Source of the DNA: a marine actinobacterium PHSC20C1
GTDB lineage: Bacteria; Actinomycetota; Actinomycetes; Actinomycetales; Microbacteriaceae
Assembly (NCBI GenBank): GCA_000153145.1
Contig: CH672415.1
Coordinates: forward strand, 1,819,726 to 1,883,725
Direction of reading: 5' to 3'
DNA: 64,000 bases
The translations under genes and the position numbers were made by a program. Below are positions 52,238 through 60,411 of this stretch, in pieces. How positions within the stretch are numbered: the stretch's first letter is position 1; the number at the start of each line of letters is the position of its first letter. The notes below the pieces were generated by a model. The model saw nothing but the letters and a program-made list of their open reading frames with translations. It was not told the origin of the DNA and made no database searches.

Positions 52238-53125
52238 CTAGCGGCCGACTGCGGCTCCGTCGCTCCACCAGAGCACTCGCTTGCGAACGAGTGCAAGCAT
52301 CGAAATCAGGATGACGCCCATAAGACAGAGCAGCGCGATGCTGGCCCAGGTCACGGGAAGGTTGGCTTGAGCGGCCGCGATTGTCACGAGCGATCCGAGA
52401 CCAGCCTGCTGACCTGCCGCCACGAACTCGGCGACGGCGGCACCAACGATCGCAAGAGGGAGAGCAATTCGCAGTCCCGCAAAGACGTACGGCATGGAGC
52501 CGGTGAAACGCAGGTCGCGGAAGATTTCCCAGCGGCTGGCATGCAGCGTCTTCATCACATCGAGCGTTCGATCATCCACGTCCCGCAGCCCGGCGAGGGA
52601 ATTGACAAGCATCGGGAAGAACACAACGAGCGCCGTAACGATGAATTTGGGAGTCATCCCGAATCCGAACGCAACAACGAGCGCTGGAGCAATGGCCACG
52701 ATTGGAGTGACCATGACTACGACAACAAGAGGCATGATGGCGCGTTCCATGATCTGGAACTCAGCCATGATGATGGCCAAGATGAAACCAGCGATGATGC
52801 CAGAGCTCGCGCCAACCAGAACTTCAAGGCCGGTGACAAGCATGTTCTTCCAGTAGGTATCGGCATCGTTGATGAGGCTCAGCCAGACCTGGTCAATCGT
52901 TGGAATCACGTAGGGATTCGCGATGGCTGTGACCTGCCAGAGCGCTGCCGCAATGACAAACGTGATCACAGCAGGCGCCCATGTCGACCAGCTCAGGTTT
53001 TGCTTAAGCTTCGCGGTCGCGAGCGGAGAAAAGCGTCGGCCGGTCGCACTGCTCGCATTCTGCACCGCCAGCGCTGAAGTGTCACTTGTCGAACGATCAA
53101 GATTGGTTTTCTGTGACTTACGCAC
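52238..53125 (-). CDS. ABC transporter permease (SsuC/TauC-like)
   Basis: A 295-residue inner-membrane permease with a 45-residue cytoplasmic leader and about six membrane spans. The coupling loop is DVMKTLHASRWEIFRDLRFTGSMP (from about residue 188). It overlaps the ATPase gene by eight bases. Unlike the two THI5-like systems in the window it is the only permease of its operon, so a homodimeric channel is expected. Confidence 0.9.
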   Translation of the reverse strand: MRKSQKTNLDRSTSDTSALAVQNASSATGRRFSPLATAKLKQNLSWSTWAPAVITFVIAAALWQVTAIANPYVIPTIDQVWLSLINDADTYWKNMLVTGLEVLVGASSGIIAGFILAIIMAEFQIMERAIMPLVVVVMVTPIVAIAPALVVAFGFGMTPKFIVTALVVFFPMLVNSLAGLRDVDDRTLDVMKTLHASRWEIFRDLRFTGSMPYVFAGLRIALPLAIVGAAVAEFVAAGQQAGLGSLVTIAAAQANLPVTWASIALLCLMGVILISMLALVRKRVLWWSDGAAVGR

Positions 53126-53918
53126 TCTTTTGTCCCATCACTTCGCGCAGCGTGCTGCGAACGTGACCCTCAAGGTCGCGGAATTCGTCTGTCGCGTACA
53201 CATCGATTGTGCGAGGTCGCGGTAGGGGAACATCGATGATTTCTGCGATGTGGCCGGGATGCGCGCCCATCACAACGATGCGGTCAGAAAGCATGATCGC
53301 TTCTGGCACCGAGTGGGTGACAAACATGACTGCCTTACGGTTGGACTGCCAGAAGTCGAGCAGGCCAAGCCTCTGCTGGTCGCGGTTCATCTCATCGAGC
53401 GCCGAGAACGGCTCATCCATGAGTAGAACGCTGGGATCAAAGACGAACGCGCGGGCGATAGCGACCCGCTGTTGCATTCCTCCCGATAGCTGCCCTGGGT
53501 ATTTATCGAGGGCGGCACCGAGCCCAAAAGACTCCAAAATCTCTTGCGGATCGCGCAGGTTGCGGTTGGCATTCGCTTTCGGGTTTACCGTCATCGGCAA
53601 CCGCACGTTGTCGAGCACAGTGCGCCACGGCAGCAGAGCTGGCGACTGGGGAACAAGACCGATCATCTTGTTCTTAGTGGCAGCAGCCACCGTCATCCCG
53701 TCGACCATCACGGTGCCGCTGTCGACGGGCAGCAGGCCAGCAACAGCCTTGAGAAGCGTCGACTTTCCGCAACCACTCGGGCCAATGACGGAGACAAATT
53801 CGCCCATCTTGATCGAGAGGCTCACGTGATTGAGCACGAGTGTGCGTGCCCCATCGGGGCCGAAGCTCTTGGAGACGTTCTCGATATGAACGCCAGCGTG
53901 CGGCTGTGCGGTATCCAT
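53118..53918 (-). CDS. ABC transporter ATPase (SsuB/TauB-like)
   Basis: A 266-residue ATPase with Walker A GPSGCGKST, signature LSGGMQQR, Walker B LLMDEPFSALDE and the switch histidine FVTHSVPEA. The ATG at 53918 begins MDTAQPHAG; an in-frame ATG 36 bases earlier falls in the gap next to the hairpin. It lies between the binding-protein and permease genes. Confidence 0.92.
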   Translation of the reverse strand: MDTAQPHAGVHIENVSKSFGPDGARTLVLNHVSLSIKMGEFVSVIGPSGCGKSTLLKAVAGLLPVDSGTVMVDGMTVAAATKNKMIGLVPQSPALLPWRTVLDNVRLPMTVNPKANANRNLRDPQEILESFGLGAALDKYPGQLSGGMQQRVAIARAFVFDPSVLLMDEPFSALDEMNRDQQRLGLLDFWQSNRKAVMFVTHSVPEAIMLSDRIVVMGAHPGHIAEIIDVPLPRPRTIDVYATDEFRDLEGHVRSTLREVMGQKSA

Positions 53919-53942
53919 AGTTTTTACCCTGTGTCGTGTTGA

Positions 53943-53977
53943 CGGATGCCGCACCGGGTGGAGTGGTGCGGCATCCG
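53943..53977 (-). other. Perfect hairpin after the binding-protein gene
   Basis: CGGATGCCGCACC (53943-53955) pairs perfectly with GGTGCGGCATCCG (53965-53977) around a nine-base loop. It lies 16 bases past the binding-protein stop and before the ATPase start. It parallels hairpins after three other binding-protein genes and includes two copies of the octamer GGATGCCG. Confidence 0.8.
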
Positions 53978-53992
53978 AGTTGGGTGGTTGGC

Positions 53993-55096
53993 TTAGTTGC
54001 CGGGCCAGATCAGTTCGCCGTCTGCATAGAGGTCGGCGACGAGCTTTTCGTCCATCATGTCGGTAATGGCGGGCAGGTTGTCAACGTCGCCGAACTTCTT
54101 GACGAGCTCGTACTCCGCTTCCCAGTCGGTTGCGGTTTGGGTTCCGGGGAGACCACTATTGCTGTCCTTGACCCACTGAGATTCGACGTTCCAGGTACGT
54201 TCGAGCTGATCGCGAGGAAAGGCAGAACCCTGTCCGCTTTCTTCAGCGAGCGCAGCGATCATGTCAAGGCATTCGTCAGCGCTATCGAGGCAGAACTGAA
54301 GTGCGTGCAGCGTTGCCCGCATAAAGTCGGCCGCAACTTCGCGGTTGGCCGCCAAGAACTCGGAGTTCACTTCCATGACGTTGTAGGTGCCTTCGACGCC
54401 GACGTCAGAGGGAAAGAACTCACTGAACGGTAGGCCCTGCGCCCGCAGGTTCTCGGGCTGGTTCGAGGCGTAGCCGACGATGGCGTCGACCTGTCCACGG
54501 GTGACCACGGTGGGGTCGTAGTTGGTCATCTTGATCAGTTCGACTTTGCTCACGTCGACGCCAGCGGCATCCAGCATCGCGGAGGCGATGGGCGTGAGGT
54601 TGATGAAGTAACCGAGCTTCTTGCCTTCGAGGTCTTTGAGGCTTTTGATGTTCTCGTTGGCGAAGATTGAGAACGGTGGGGTGTTCCCATAGGTGGCGAC
54701 CGCGGTGAGGTTCTTGCTGTTCGCGGCGGCGAGCATGACATCGGATGCTGAACCGAGAGCTGTGAACTCGGCCTGACCTGACGATACGAGCTGCTGGCCG
54801 TTCGCTCCGGAGGCGTTGATCTCTACATCGAGGCACAAGTCCTTGAAGTAGCCGAGTTCTTCGGCGAGGAAGACGTCGAGCTGGCCGGCGCTTGCTGAGT
54901 ATCCGTAGCCGGAGATATAGGTGATGGTTCCTGCAGCAGCGTTGCGATCGCAGGCTTCCTGAGAAATCAGGAGGTCTGCCGCATCGGGTGTGGAAACTTC
55001 TGCTGGGGCTGTGCAGGCGGAGAGCGTGAGAGCTGCTACCAAGAGCCCTGCGATGCCGAAGCCTCGCCGATTCTTGGAGTTAAGGAGTGTAGTCAC
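53993..55096 (-). CDS. ABC transporter substrate-binding lipoprotein (NMT1/SsuA-like)
   Basis: A 367-residue extracellular binding protein. The signal peptide ends in LTLSAC (Cys28). The mature domain begins with YSASAGQLDVFLAEELGYFKDLCL (split; about 66-89) and shows GANGQQLVSSGQAEFTALGSAS, both typical of NMT1/SsuA-type binders. Four further cysteines are present, including CLDSADECLD, which may form disulfides. It heads the ABC-LLM operon. A sulfonate, sulfone or nitrogen compound is expected from the family of the associated LLM enzyme. Confidence 0.9.
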   Translation of the reverse strand: MTTLLNSKNRRGFGIAGLLVAALTLSACTAPAEVSTPDAADLLISQEACDRNAAAGTITYISGYGYSASAGQLDVFLAEELGYFKDLCLDVEINASGANGQQLVSSGQAEFTALGSASDVMLAAANSKNLTAVATYGNTPPFSIFANENIKSLKDLEGKKLGYFINLTPIASAMLDAAGVDVSKVELIKMTNYDPTVVTRGQVDAIVGYASNQPENLRAQGLPFSEFFPSDVGVEGTYNVMEVNSEFLAANREVAADFMRATLHALQFCLDSADECLDMIAALAEESGQGSAFPRDQLERTWNVESQWVKDSNSGLPGTQTATDWEAEYELVKKFGDVDNLPAITDMMDEKLVADLYADGELIWPGN

Positions 55097-55317
55097 TTGG
55101 ATCCAGGTTCCTTCCTAGGCCTTATCCGTCATTGGATGGCTAGACAAAACGTACATGATCAAGATTGACTGTGCAAACTTATTTTGTCCTCATTGTTGCT
55201 GCCATCGCACCCTGATGGTGTTGAGCGCGCTCGACGGTGTGGGTAGACAGATCGTGCGCATCCGAGCCACCTGTGGTTGGTTATGACGTTAGCGGAGGCC
55301 GCGCAGTGGCGTGGCCT
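55097..55317. other. Intergenic region with hairpin next to the lipoprotein stop
   Basis: GAGGCC (55295-55300) and GGCCTC (55313-55318) form a short stem at the end of the lipoprotein gene read from the right. The rest presumably contains the promoter of the leftward ABC operon, perhaps TTGCAC followed 17 bases later by TACGTT on the minus strand near 55140-55175. No other feature is recognised. Confidence 0.45.
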
Positions 55318-55953
55318 CTAGTACGCGCGTGAAGGGTTGGCCGTACGGATCTTGTCGAGAACGCGGTCGGCCACATCGCCTGAGAAGCTGAGGCTGCCAC
55401 CATCAACGTAAATCCAGAGGTCTGCGACTAAGTAGTGCGTACGTGCGACGGCGCCTAGTTCGCCGTCGGTAGAAAGTTCAAGGGTCGTTACCCCGTCTGT
55501 TGTGACGCCGAGGTACCCGGCCGAGAGAAGCGCTGCTTTGAGGTTCGCAGCATCCGTGTCATTGATGTCGCTGACCGTGACCGTGAATGCTCCGTCAGAA
55601 TTGGGCACACCCCAAATGCAATTTTTTGCGATTGTGGCGTTTGCGGCAGCAGTGTCGAGCTCACCAAGATCAAAATGCACGTCGGCAGCAGTGTCGCTCT
55701 CTTCGAGAATTTCGGTCGACGGCGAAAACAGGTCTTTCGCTGCAGTAAGCGGCAAGAGGTCTTGGCAACCAGGGAGAATCAGCGGCTCGGCGGTCGGCAA
55801 TGGTGTGGGGTCAGCATCGGAGATCGACGGCGAAGGACTCGGCGTCGCGCTGCCGCTGTCAGTCCCCGAAGGCGCGCAGCCGGCGAGCGAAAACATCAGC
55901 AGCGCAGCGGATGCCGCAGCCACAGCCAGCCGGGCAGGCTGTTGCCCCACCAT
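55318..55953 (-). CDS. Lipoprotein of unknown function, paralogue of 47752-48411
   Basis: A 211-residue secreted lipoprotein. From the ATG at 55953 the signal peptide ends in SLAGC (Cys26), followed by a Ser/Pro/Thr linker. I chose this start because AGAGGAG lies eight bases upstream; longer in-frame starts have none. The globular part shows LILPGCQDLLP, NCIWGVPNSDG, THYLVADLWIYVD and the end IRTANPSRAY, matching the lipoprotein at 47752 landmark by landmark. Function unknown. It follows the Crp/Fnr gene on the same strand by 73 bases. Confidence 0.8.
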   Translation of the reverse strand: MVGQQPARLAVAAASAALLMFSLAGCAPSGTDSGSATPSPSPSISDADPTPLPTAEPLILPGCQDLLPLTAAKDLFSPSTEILEESDTAADVHFDLGELDTAAANATIAKNCIWGVPNSDGAFTVTVSDINDTDAANLKAALLSAGYLGVTTDGVTTLELSTDGELGAVARTHYLVADLWIYVDGGSLSFSGDVADRVLDKIRTANPSRAY

Positions 55954-56026
55954 CACTGGCTCCTCTGCGCCTCCACTGTTCATGAAAGAAGAGTAACCGC
56001 GCCACGACTCTCGCGGAAGGGAGCAG

Positions 56027-56812
56027 CTACCCCGACTGACGCGCAAGTTGAGCCAGAGCATCCATGTCTTGGATGATGACGCGGGCGCGACCCTGGCGAA
56101 TAATGCCTCGACTAGCGAGGTCAGACATAGCTTTGCTCGTTGATTCGCGAGTCGCACCGAGAAGCCCGGCAAGCTGGTCATGGCTCAGCCGGATTGTCGG
56201 GTGGGCGAATCGGGGCGTTCGGGCCGTTTCTGTCAGGCGCAGCAACGTGCTACACACCCGCGACTGCAGCGGACGCAAAGCCAAGTCGGTTAGGCGCTCT
56301 TCGAGGCGAACAACTTGCTCCCCCAGATGACGCGAAATGCGGATCGCGATGCGCGGATCGGCAAGCAAATACCGTTCGACGTCGGCTGTGTTCAGCAGGC
56401 AAACCTCAACGTCCTCGATGGCCTCGGCATAGTTGTCATACATGCGTTGGCCAACCATCATCATCTCGCCAAACACAGCCCCCGGCTCAAGAATGGCCAT
56501 CGTGAGCGCTTTGCCATCTTCGGTAACCCGAAAGATTCGGATGCGGCCCTTCTTCAGGATGAACAGTGCCGTGACGGGTTGGCTTTGGCTGAACACCATT
56601 TCGCCAAGCGAGTACGAGCGCGAAGGCGCCATGCGATCCATCTGCTCGATCTCGGCAGGAGAGAGATCCGCGAAAAGATCAACCTCACTGAGGCAACTAA
56701 ACGAGCCGTTGTCGATTGGCATCAGTGGTTCAGGATCCCTTCGCTGGGCCGACCACGGGCGATCACTCGCCAGCGGGGCTGACGCAACCTGGTTGCCACA
56801 CGAATCCATCAT
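56027..56812 (-). CDS. Crp/Fnr family transcriptional regulator
   Basis: A 261-residue regulator from the ATG at 56812; a shorter start at 56722 (MPIDNGSFS) is nearly as likely because ribosome sites are weak at both. The cyclic-nucleotide-binding-like domain spans the middle: LFILKKGRIRIFRVTEDGKAL then EPGAVFGEMMMVG. The C-terminal helix-turn-helix is RLSHDQLAGLLGATRESTSKAMSDLASRG. No Fnr-type cysteine cluster is present, so it does not look like an iron-sulfur oxygen sensor. The effector is unknown. Confidence 0.88.
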   Translation of the reverse strand: MMDSCGNQVASAPLASDRPWSAQRRDPEPLMPIDNGSFSCLSEVDLFADLSPAEIEQMDRMAPSRSYSLGEMVFSQSQPVTALFILKKGRIRIFRVTEDGKALTMAILEPGAVFGEMMMVGQRMYDNYAEAIEDVEVCLLNTADVERYLLADPRIAIRISRHLGEQVVRLEERLTDLALRPLQSRVCSTLLRLTETARTPRFAHPTIRLSHDQLAGLLGATRESTSKAMSDLASRGIIRQGRARVIIQDMDALAQLARQSG

Positions 56813-56819
56813 GACATGG

Positions 56820-57452
56820 TCACTTGAGTGTTCCGGCGACCGCTTGAATGTGACCACCGCGACGGCTTAACTGTGTCACGTTCTCTGCACGCTGGATGAG
56901 CCATTCCCACGGATGCGCTTCGATATCGGCGCCACCCATTCGGCAGGCGAGTCGAGCAAGAGGCGTGAAAATTTTTGCCGCCCCAACGGGTCGCTGCATG
57001 TCGACTATGCCTACCCGTCCGCCAGGCGCGAGCAGTCGCTGGGCCCTCGCCAAAACCGTAGAGTGATTTCCCATCACACTGAGCGCATACGCCGAAAAAA
57101 GCGCATCGACTCGTGGCACACTTCCATCGATTGCAAGGTCAGCGGCCGAAAGTTGGGTGGCATCAGCCTGCACGACGCGCACATTCGACCAGCCATTGCG
57201 CACTGCTCTCTTGGCAGCGACCTGCAACATTTGGGCGCTCGCGTCGACGCCAATCACCTGGCCAGTAGGACCGACCGCGTCGACAAGTAACTCAAAACTG
57301 AGCCCCGTGCCGCAGCCAATATCGACAACGGTGTCCCCGGCATTAAGCCCCATTAGTGCAATGCCAGCAACACGGCCGGAGCGGTACACCGCCCACTCGC
57401 CAGACAGCGCATCGTAAAACTGCGTGCCGAAGCGGTACTTCTTCCACGCCAT
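56820..57452 (-). CDS. SAM-dependent methyltransferase (class I)
   Basis: A 210-residue methyltransferase of the UbiE/Methyltransf_11 type. The SAM-binding motif is VVDIGCGTGLSFELL (about residues 41-55), followed by GVDASAQMLQVA, and VRVVQADATQL. A substrate cannot be named. The start at 57452 (MAWKKYRFG) lies 14 bases after the flavodoxin gene ends; an in-frame ATG at 57512 would overlap that gene by 47 bases. Its stop lies eight bases before the Crp/Fnr start, so the three genes may be cotranscribed. Confidence 0.85.
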   Translation of the reverse strand: MAWKKYRFGTQFYDALSGEWAVYRSGRVAGIALMGLNAGDTVVDIGCGTGLSFELLVDAVGPTGQVIGVDASAQMLQVAAKRAVRNGWSNVRVVQADATQLSAADLAIDGSVPRVDALFSAYALSVMGNHSTVLARAQRLLAPGGRVGIVDMQRPVGAAKIFTPLARLACRMGGADIEAHPWEWLIQRAENVTQLSRRGGHIQAVAGTLK

Positions 57453-57465
57453 GCTGCGCTGCTCT

Positions 57466-58215
57466 CTAGCGGTATTCGGGATTGGCGTTAAAACCGAAGC
57501 GCTCGCCATCATTCCACTGCTTTCGGGAATTTCCGTACGCAGAGATGCCGCCAGCGTTTTTCAGGATCGATGCCAGATGCATGAGGTTCCACGACATGAA
57601 GGTGGTGTTGCGGTTCGTGAAGTCGTTCTCGGGGCCACCAGAACCTTCATCAAGGTAGCTGGGACCTGGACCGATCTCGCCAAGCCATCCAGCGTCGGCA
57701 GCGGGAGGGATGACGTAGCCAATGTGTTGGAGGCTGTACAGCACCGACATGGCGGAGTGCTTCACGCCGTCCTCGTTGCCGGTGAAGAGCGCGCCGCCGA
57801 CCTTGCCATAGAAGACGTACTGACCCTTGTCGTTGAACTTGCCACTCATCGCGTAAAGACGTTCGATGAGCATCCGGGTGACAGAGGAGTTGTCGCCCAA
57901 CCAGATCGGTCCGCCGATAACGAGGATGTCGGCCGCTTCGATAAGGGGCCAGACTTCGTCGAGCCAGGCATCCGTCTCCCAACCGTGCTCACGCATGTCG
58001 GGGTAGATGCCGATCGCAATGTCGTGGTCGATGAAACGAAGGTTGTCGACGTGCACGCCGGCACCGCGCATGAGCTCGATGCTCTTATCCATGAGCCCCT
58101 GCGTGTGGCTCATCTCGGGGCTCTTCTTTAGGGTGCAGTTGATGAAGACAGCCTTGAGGCCGTCATAGCGGGGAGCGTCAGCGGGAACAGAATCCGCAAC
58201 AGTATCGGTAGCCAT
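57466..58215 (-). CDS. Flavodoxin family / NADPH-dependent FMN reductase-like protein
   Basis: A 249-residue flavoprotein. The phosphate-binding loop is FINCTLKKSPEMSHT (about residues 25-39) and the isoalloxazine contacts are in VIGGPIWLGDNSSVTRML (about 92-109). This large flavodoxin-like group includes NAD(P)H:quinone reductases of unknown substrate. The ATG at 58215 begins MATDTVADS. It diverges from the disulfide oxidoreductase-like gene across a 113-base spacer with a symmetric dyad. Confidence 0.85.
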   Translation of the reverse strand: MATDTVADSVPADAPRYDGLKAVFINCTLKKSPEMSHTQGLMDKSIELMRGAGVHVDNLRFIDHDIAIGIYPDMREHGWETDAWLDEVWPLIEAADILVIGGPIWLGDNSSVTRMLIERLYAMSGKFNDKGQYVFYGKVGGALFTGNEDGVKHSAMSVLYSLQHIGYVIPPAADAGWLGEIGPGPSYLDEGSGGPENDFTNRNTTFMSWNLMHLASILKNAGGISAYGNSRKQWNDGERFGFNANPEYR

Positions 58216-58252
58216 GCCCCGATGGTACGCCGGAGGCATCCCCGAGTACTGT

Positions 58253-58277
58253 GATCCAGCGTACGGTTCGCTGGATG
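58253..58277. promoter_or_regulatory. Symmetric operator-like dyad between flavodoxin and oxidoreductase genes
   Basis: ATCCAGCG (58254-58261) and CGCTGGAT (58269-58276) are a perfect 8-bp inverted repeat with a 7-base spacer, 38 bases from one start codon and 52 from the other. It looks like a site for a dimeric repressor or activator of both genes. Confidence 0.7.
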
Positions 58278-58328
58278 CGACGCTGGTAGAAAGTACACGG
58301 GCAGATGCCCGCCCGAAAGGAAAACAGT

Positions 58329-59768
58329 ATGCCCTCAGAGTGGGATCTCATCGTCATTGGATCCGGCAGCGCCGGAATCGTGGCCAGTCGAACGGCTGCA
58401 CGCTTTGGCGCTCGCGTTCTCCTCGTCGAACGGCACCGCCTGGGCGGGGATTGCCTCTGGACCGGATGCGTGCCCTCCAAGTCGCTGATTGCCGCAGCCC
58501 ATGCGGCCCACATTGCGCGCACCTCCGAACGTTTTGGCGTGACGGCCGAGAACCTCACTATCGATTTCGCTCGCGCGATGAGTCACGTGCGTGATGCGGT
58601 GGCCACCATTGAGCCCCACGATTCCGCAGAAGCTTTCGCCACGCTGGGCATCGAGGTCGCCAGCGGGGATGCTCGCTTCACGGGTCGCAACTCACTTGAG
58701 ATCGACGGAACCCCCCACACCTTCGTGCAGGCTGTTATCGCGACAGGAACTGAGCCCCAGCTTCCCGAATTTGCCGGCGCTGACAGCATCGACATGCTCA
58801 CAAGCGACACCATCTGGCAACTCGACGAACTGCCCAAGCGACTCGTTGTGCTCGGCGGCGGCCCCATCGGCAGCGAACTGGGCCAAGCCATGGCCCGCCT
58901 TGGCTCAGCCGTCACGATCGTGAACCGCAACGCTCGAATCTTGTCGAGCGAAGACGAACGCTCGAGCGCCATCCTGCAGGCTTCTTTCGATCGGGATGGC
59001 ATCACCGTGCTCAACGATCGAAGCGCCACCTCAGTAACGTCGAACGACCGCCTCGCCGGAGAGCTCGTGCTCGACGATGGTACCCGCCTACCGTTCGACC
59101 GGCTCCTCGCCGCAGTCGGACGTTCGACTCGACTGGGAAAGCTGGCCCCCGAAGCGGCAGGCGTCGCCATCACACAACACGGCTACATCAAAGTTGATGC
59201 CTCCCTGCGCACCACGAACAAACGCATCTGGGCCGCCGGGGATGCCGCAGGACTGCCCAAGTTCAGCCACGTTGCCGGTGTTAGCGGAAGTGTCGCCGGA
59301 ACCAATGCCGCGCTCGGCCTCCGCCGCAAATTCAACGAACAGGTCGTTCCCCGCGTCACCTTCACCGCGCCCGAAATTGCCGCCGTCGGTATGGCTCCGG
59401 TAGATGCGGTGGAAGGCAAACACCGCGTCTACACAGCAGAGCACGCCTCAACTGACCGTGCCATCGCCGAAGCCGACGACGATGGCTACGCCCAGATCGT
59501 TGTCGACAACCGAGGTCGCGTTCTCGGCGGCACCATCGTCGGGCCGCGAGCCGGTGAGAGCCTGGGCGAACTCACTGTTGCCGTCAGCGCGAAGCTCACC
59601 ACCAGTACTCTCGCCGGTGCCACCCACGCTTACCCCACCTTCACCGACGCACTCTGGAATGCGGCAATTGCCGATGTGCAATACCGGCTCCAGCACGGAA
59701 TCGTGAAGTCGGGCATCCAACTGCTCGCTCGCGTTCGACGCGCCACCCTGGGACGCACCGGGCGCTAA
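58329..59768 (+). CDS. FAD-dependent pyridine nucleotide-disulfide oxidoreductase (mercuric reductase-like)
   Basis: A 479-residue flavoprotein. It has the FAD motif LIVIGSGSAGIVASRTAARFG (split; residues about 7-27), the redox-active disulfide GGDCLWTGCVPSKSL (Cys-x4-Cys near 45-50), the NAD(P)-binding GGGPIGSELGQAMARLG and the C-terminal dimerisation domain. It lacks the heavy-metal domain and the C-terminal cysteine pair of true mercuric reductases and the HxxxxE end of lipoamide dehydrogenase is not evident, as the sequence has THAYPTFTDALWNAA. A disulfide or quinone reductase role is likely. AAAGGAAA precedes the ATG at 58329. Confidence 0.88.
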   Translation: MPSEWDLIVIGSGSAGIVASRTAARFGARVLLVERHRLGGDCLWTGCVPSKSLIAAAHAAHIARTSERFGVTAENLTIDFARAMSHVRDAVATIEPHDSAEAFATLGIEVASGDARFTGRNSLEIDGTPHTFVQAVIATGTEPQLPEFAGADSIDMLTSDTIWQLDELPKRLVVLGGGPIGSELGQAMARLGSAVTIVNRNARILSSEDERSSAILQASFDRDGITVLNDRSATSVTSNDRLAGELVLDDGTRLPFDRLLAAVGRSTRLGKLAPEAAGVAITQHGYIKVDASLRTTNKRIWAAGDAAGLPKFSHVAGVSGSVAGTNAALGLRRKFNEQVVPRVTFTAPEIAAVGMAPVDAVEGKHRVYTAEHASTDRAIAEADDDGYAQIVVDNRGRVLGGTIVGPRAGESLGELTVAVSAKLTTSTLAGATHAYPTFTDALWNAAIADVQYRLQHGIVKSGIQLLARVRRATLGRTGR

Positions 59769-60409
59769 CGCAGCAGGCGGTACCCGACGATCATTCGCTG
59801 GGCAGCACTCACCAACACGATCACGCTCCAAACTAGGGCAATCTGCCACGCGATGAAGGGGAGCACAAGCCAGAGGGCGTGAACGAAGACGGTCTCGCCG
59901 CCCTCCGCGATGCGCCCGAGAAAGAAGAGCGAGCGGTTGTCGGAGTCAGGAATCGTGCGGCCAGTGCGTTCCGCGATCGAGGAGAACGCCAAGAACGCTG
60001 CGCCGTTGACGTAATAACCGAACATGACCAGCAGGAATGGCCACCACGGTGCCCCGAAGCCGGTCGTCGCACCGATAGCGACGCCCAAAACCGTCGCGCC
60101 GTAGACCACGAAATCGGCGACGATATCGAGAAAGCCGCCTGCTTCGCTCGCGGTAGTGGGGCGAGGGTCGGATGCCGCAGCCGATCGTCGGCGAGCCAAC
60201 GTGCCGTCGAGCCCGTCGAGCACTCGCGACAACAACCACGCCACGAGAGCCAGCGCCCAGAGTTGAGAGGCCGCGAGCGCCGCACTGCTCAACCCCACGA
60301 CTAGGCCGACAATCGTCACACGGTCGGGGGTGATCCAGGGCACATCGATCGCGGAGGCCATCACGTTGAGCGGCTTACTGACCGCTCGACGCAACTGGAC
60401 ATCCAGCAT
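59765..60409 (-). CDS. CDP-alcohol phosphatidyltransferase family protein
   Basis: A 214-residue membrane enzyme with about six helices. The signature D-G-x2-A-R-x8-G-x3-D-x3-D is present in expanded form: DGLDGTLARRR, then an eight-residue-plus insertion, then GGFLDIVADF. These acids bind the metal and CDP-alcohol. The insertion of extra residues between the two halves is unusual and should be kept in mind when assigning activity. The stop overlaps that of the oxidoreductase by four bases (CTAA). It starts two bases after the TVP38 gene ends. Confidence 0.82.
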   Translation of the reverse strand: MLDVQLRRAVSKPLNVMASAIDVPWITPDRVTIVGLVVGLSSAALAASQLWALALVAWLLSRVLDGLDGTLARRRSAAASDPRPTTASEAGGFLDIVADFVVYGATVLGVAIGATTGFGAPWWPFLLVMFGYYVNGAAFLAFSSIAERTGRTIPDSDNRSLFFLGRIAEGGETVFVHALWLVLPFIAWQIALVWSVIVLVSAAQRMIVGYRLLR

Positions 60410-60411
60410 CG

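Noticed and set aside
53905-53918. GTATCCATAG at the start of the ATPase gene as an operator
   Set aside because: It is coding sequence covering the ATG and does not continue into the shared motif.
58329-59768. Mercury resistance locus
   Set aside because: The mercuric reductase-like protein lacks the metal-binding domain and C-terminal cysteines, and no merR, merT or merP neighbours exist.
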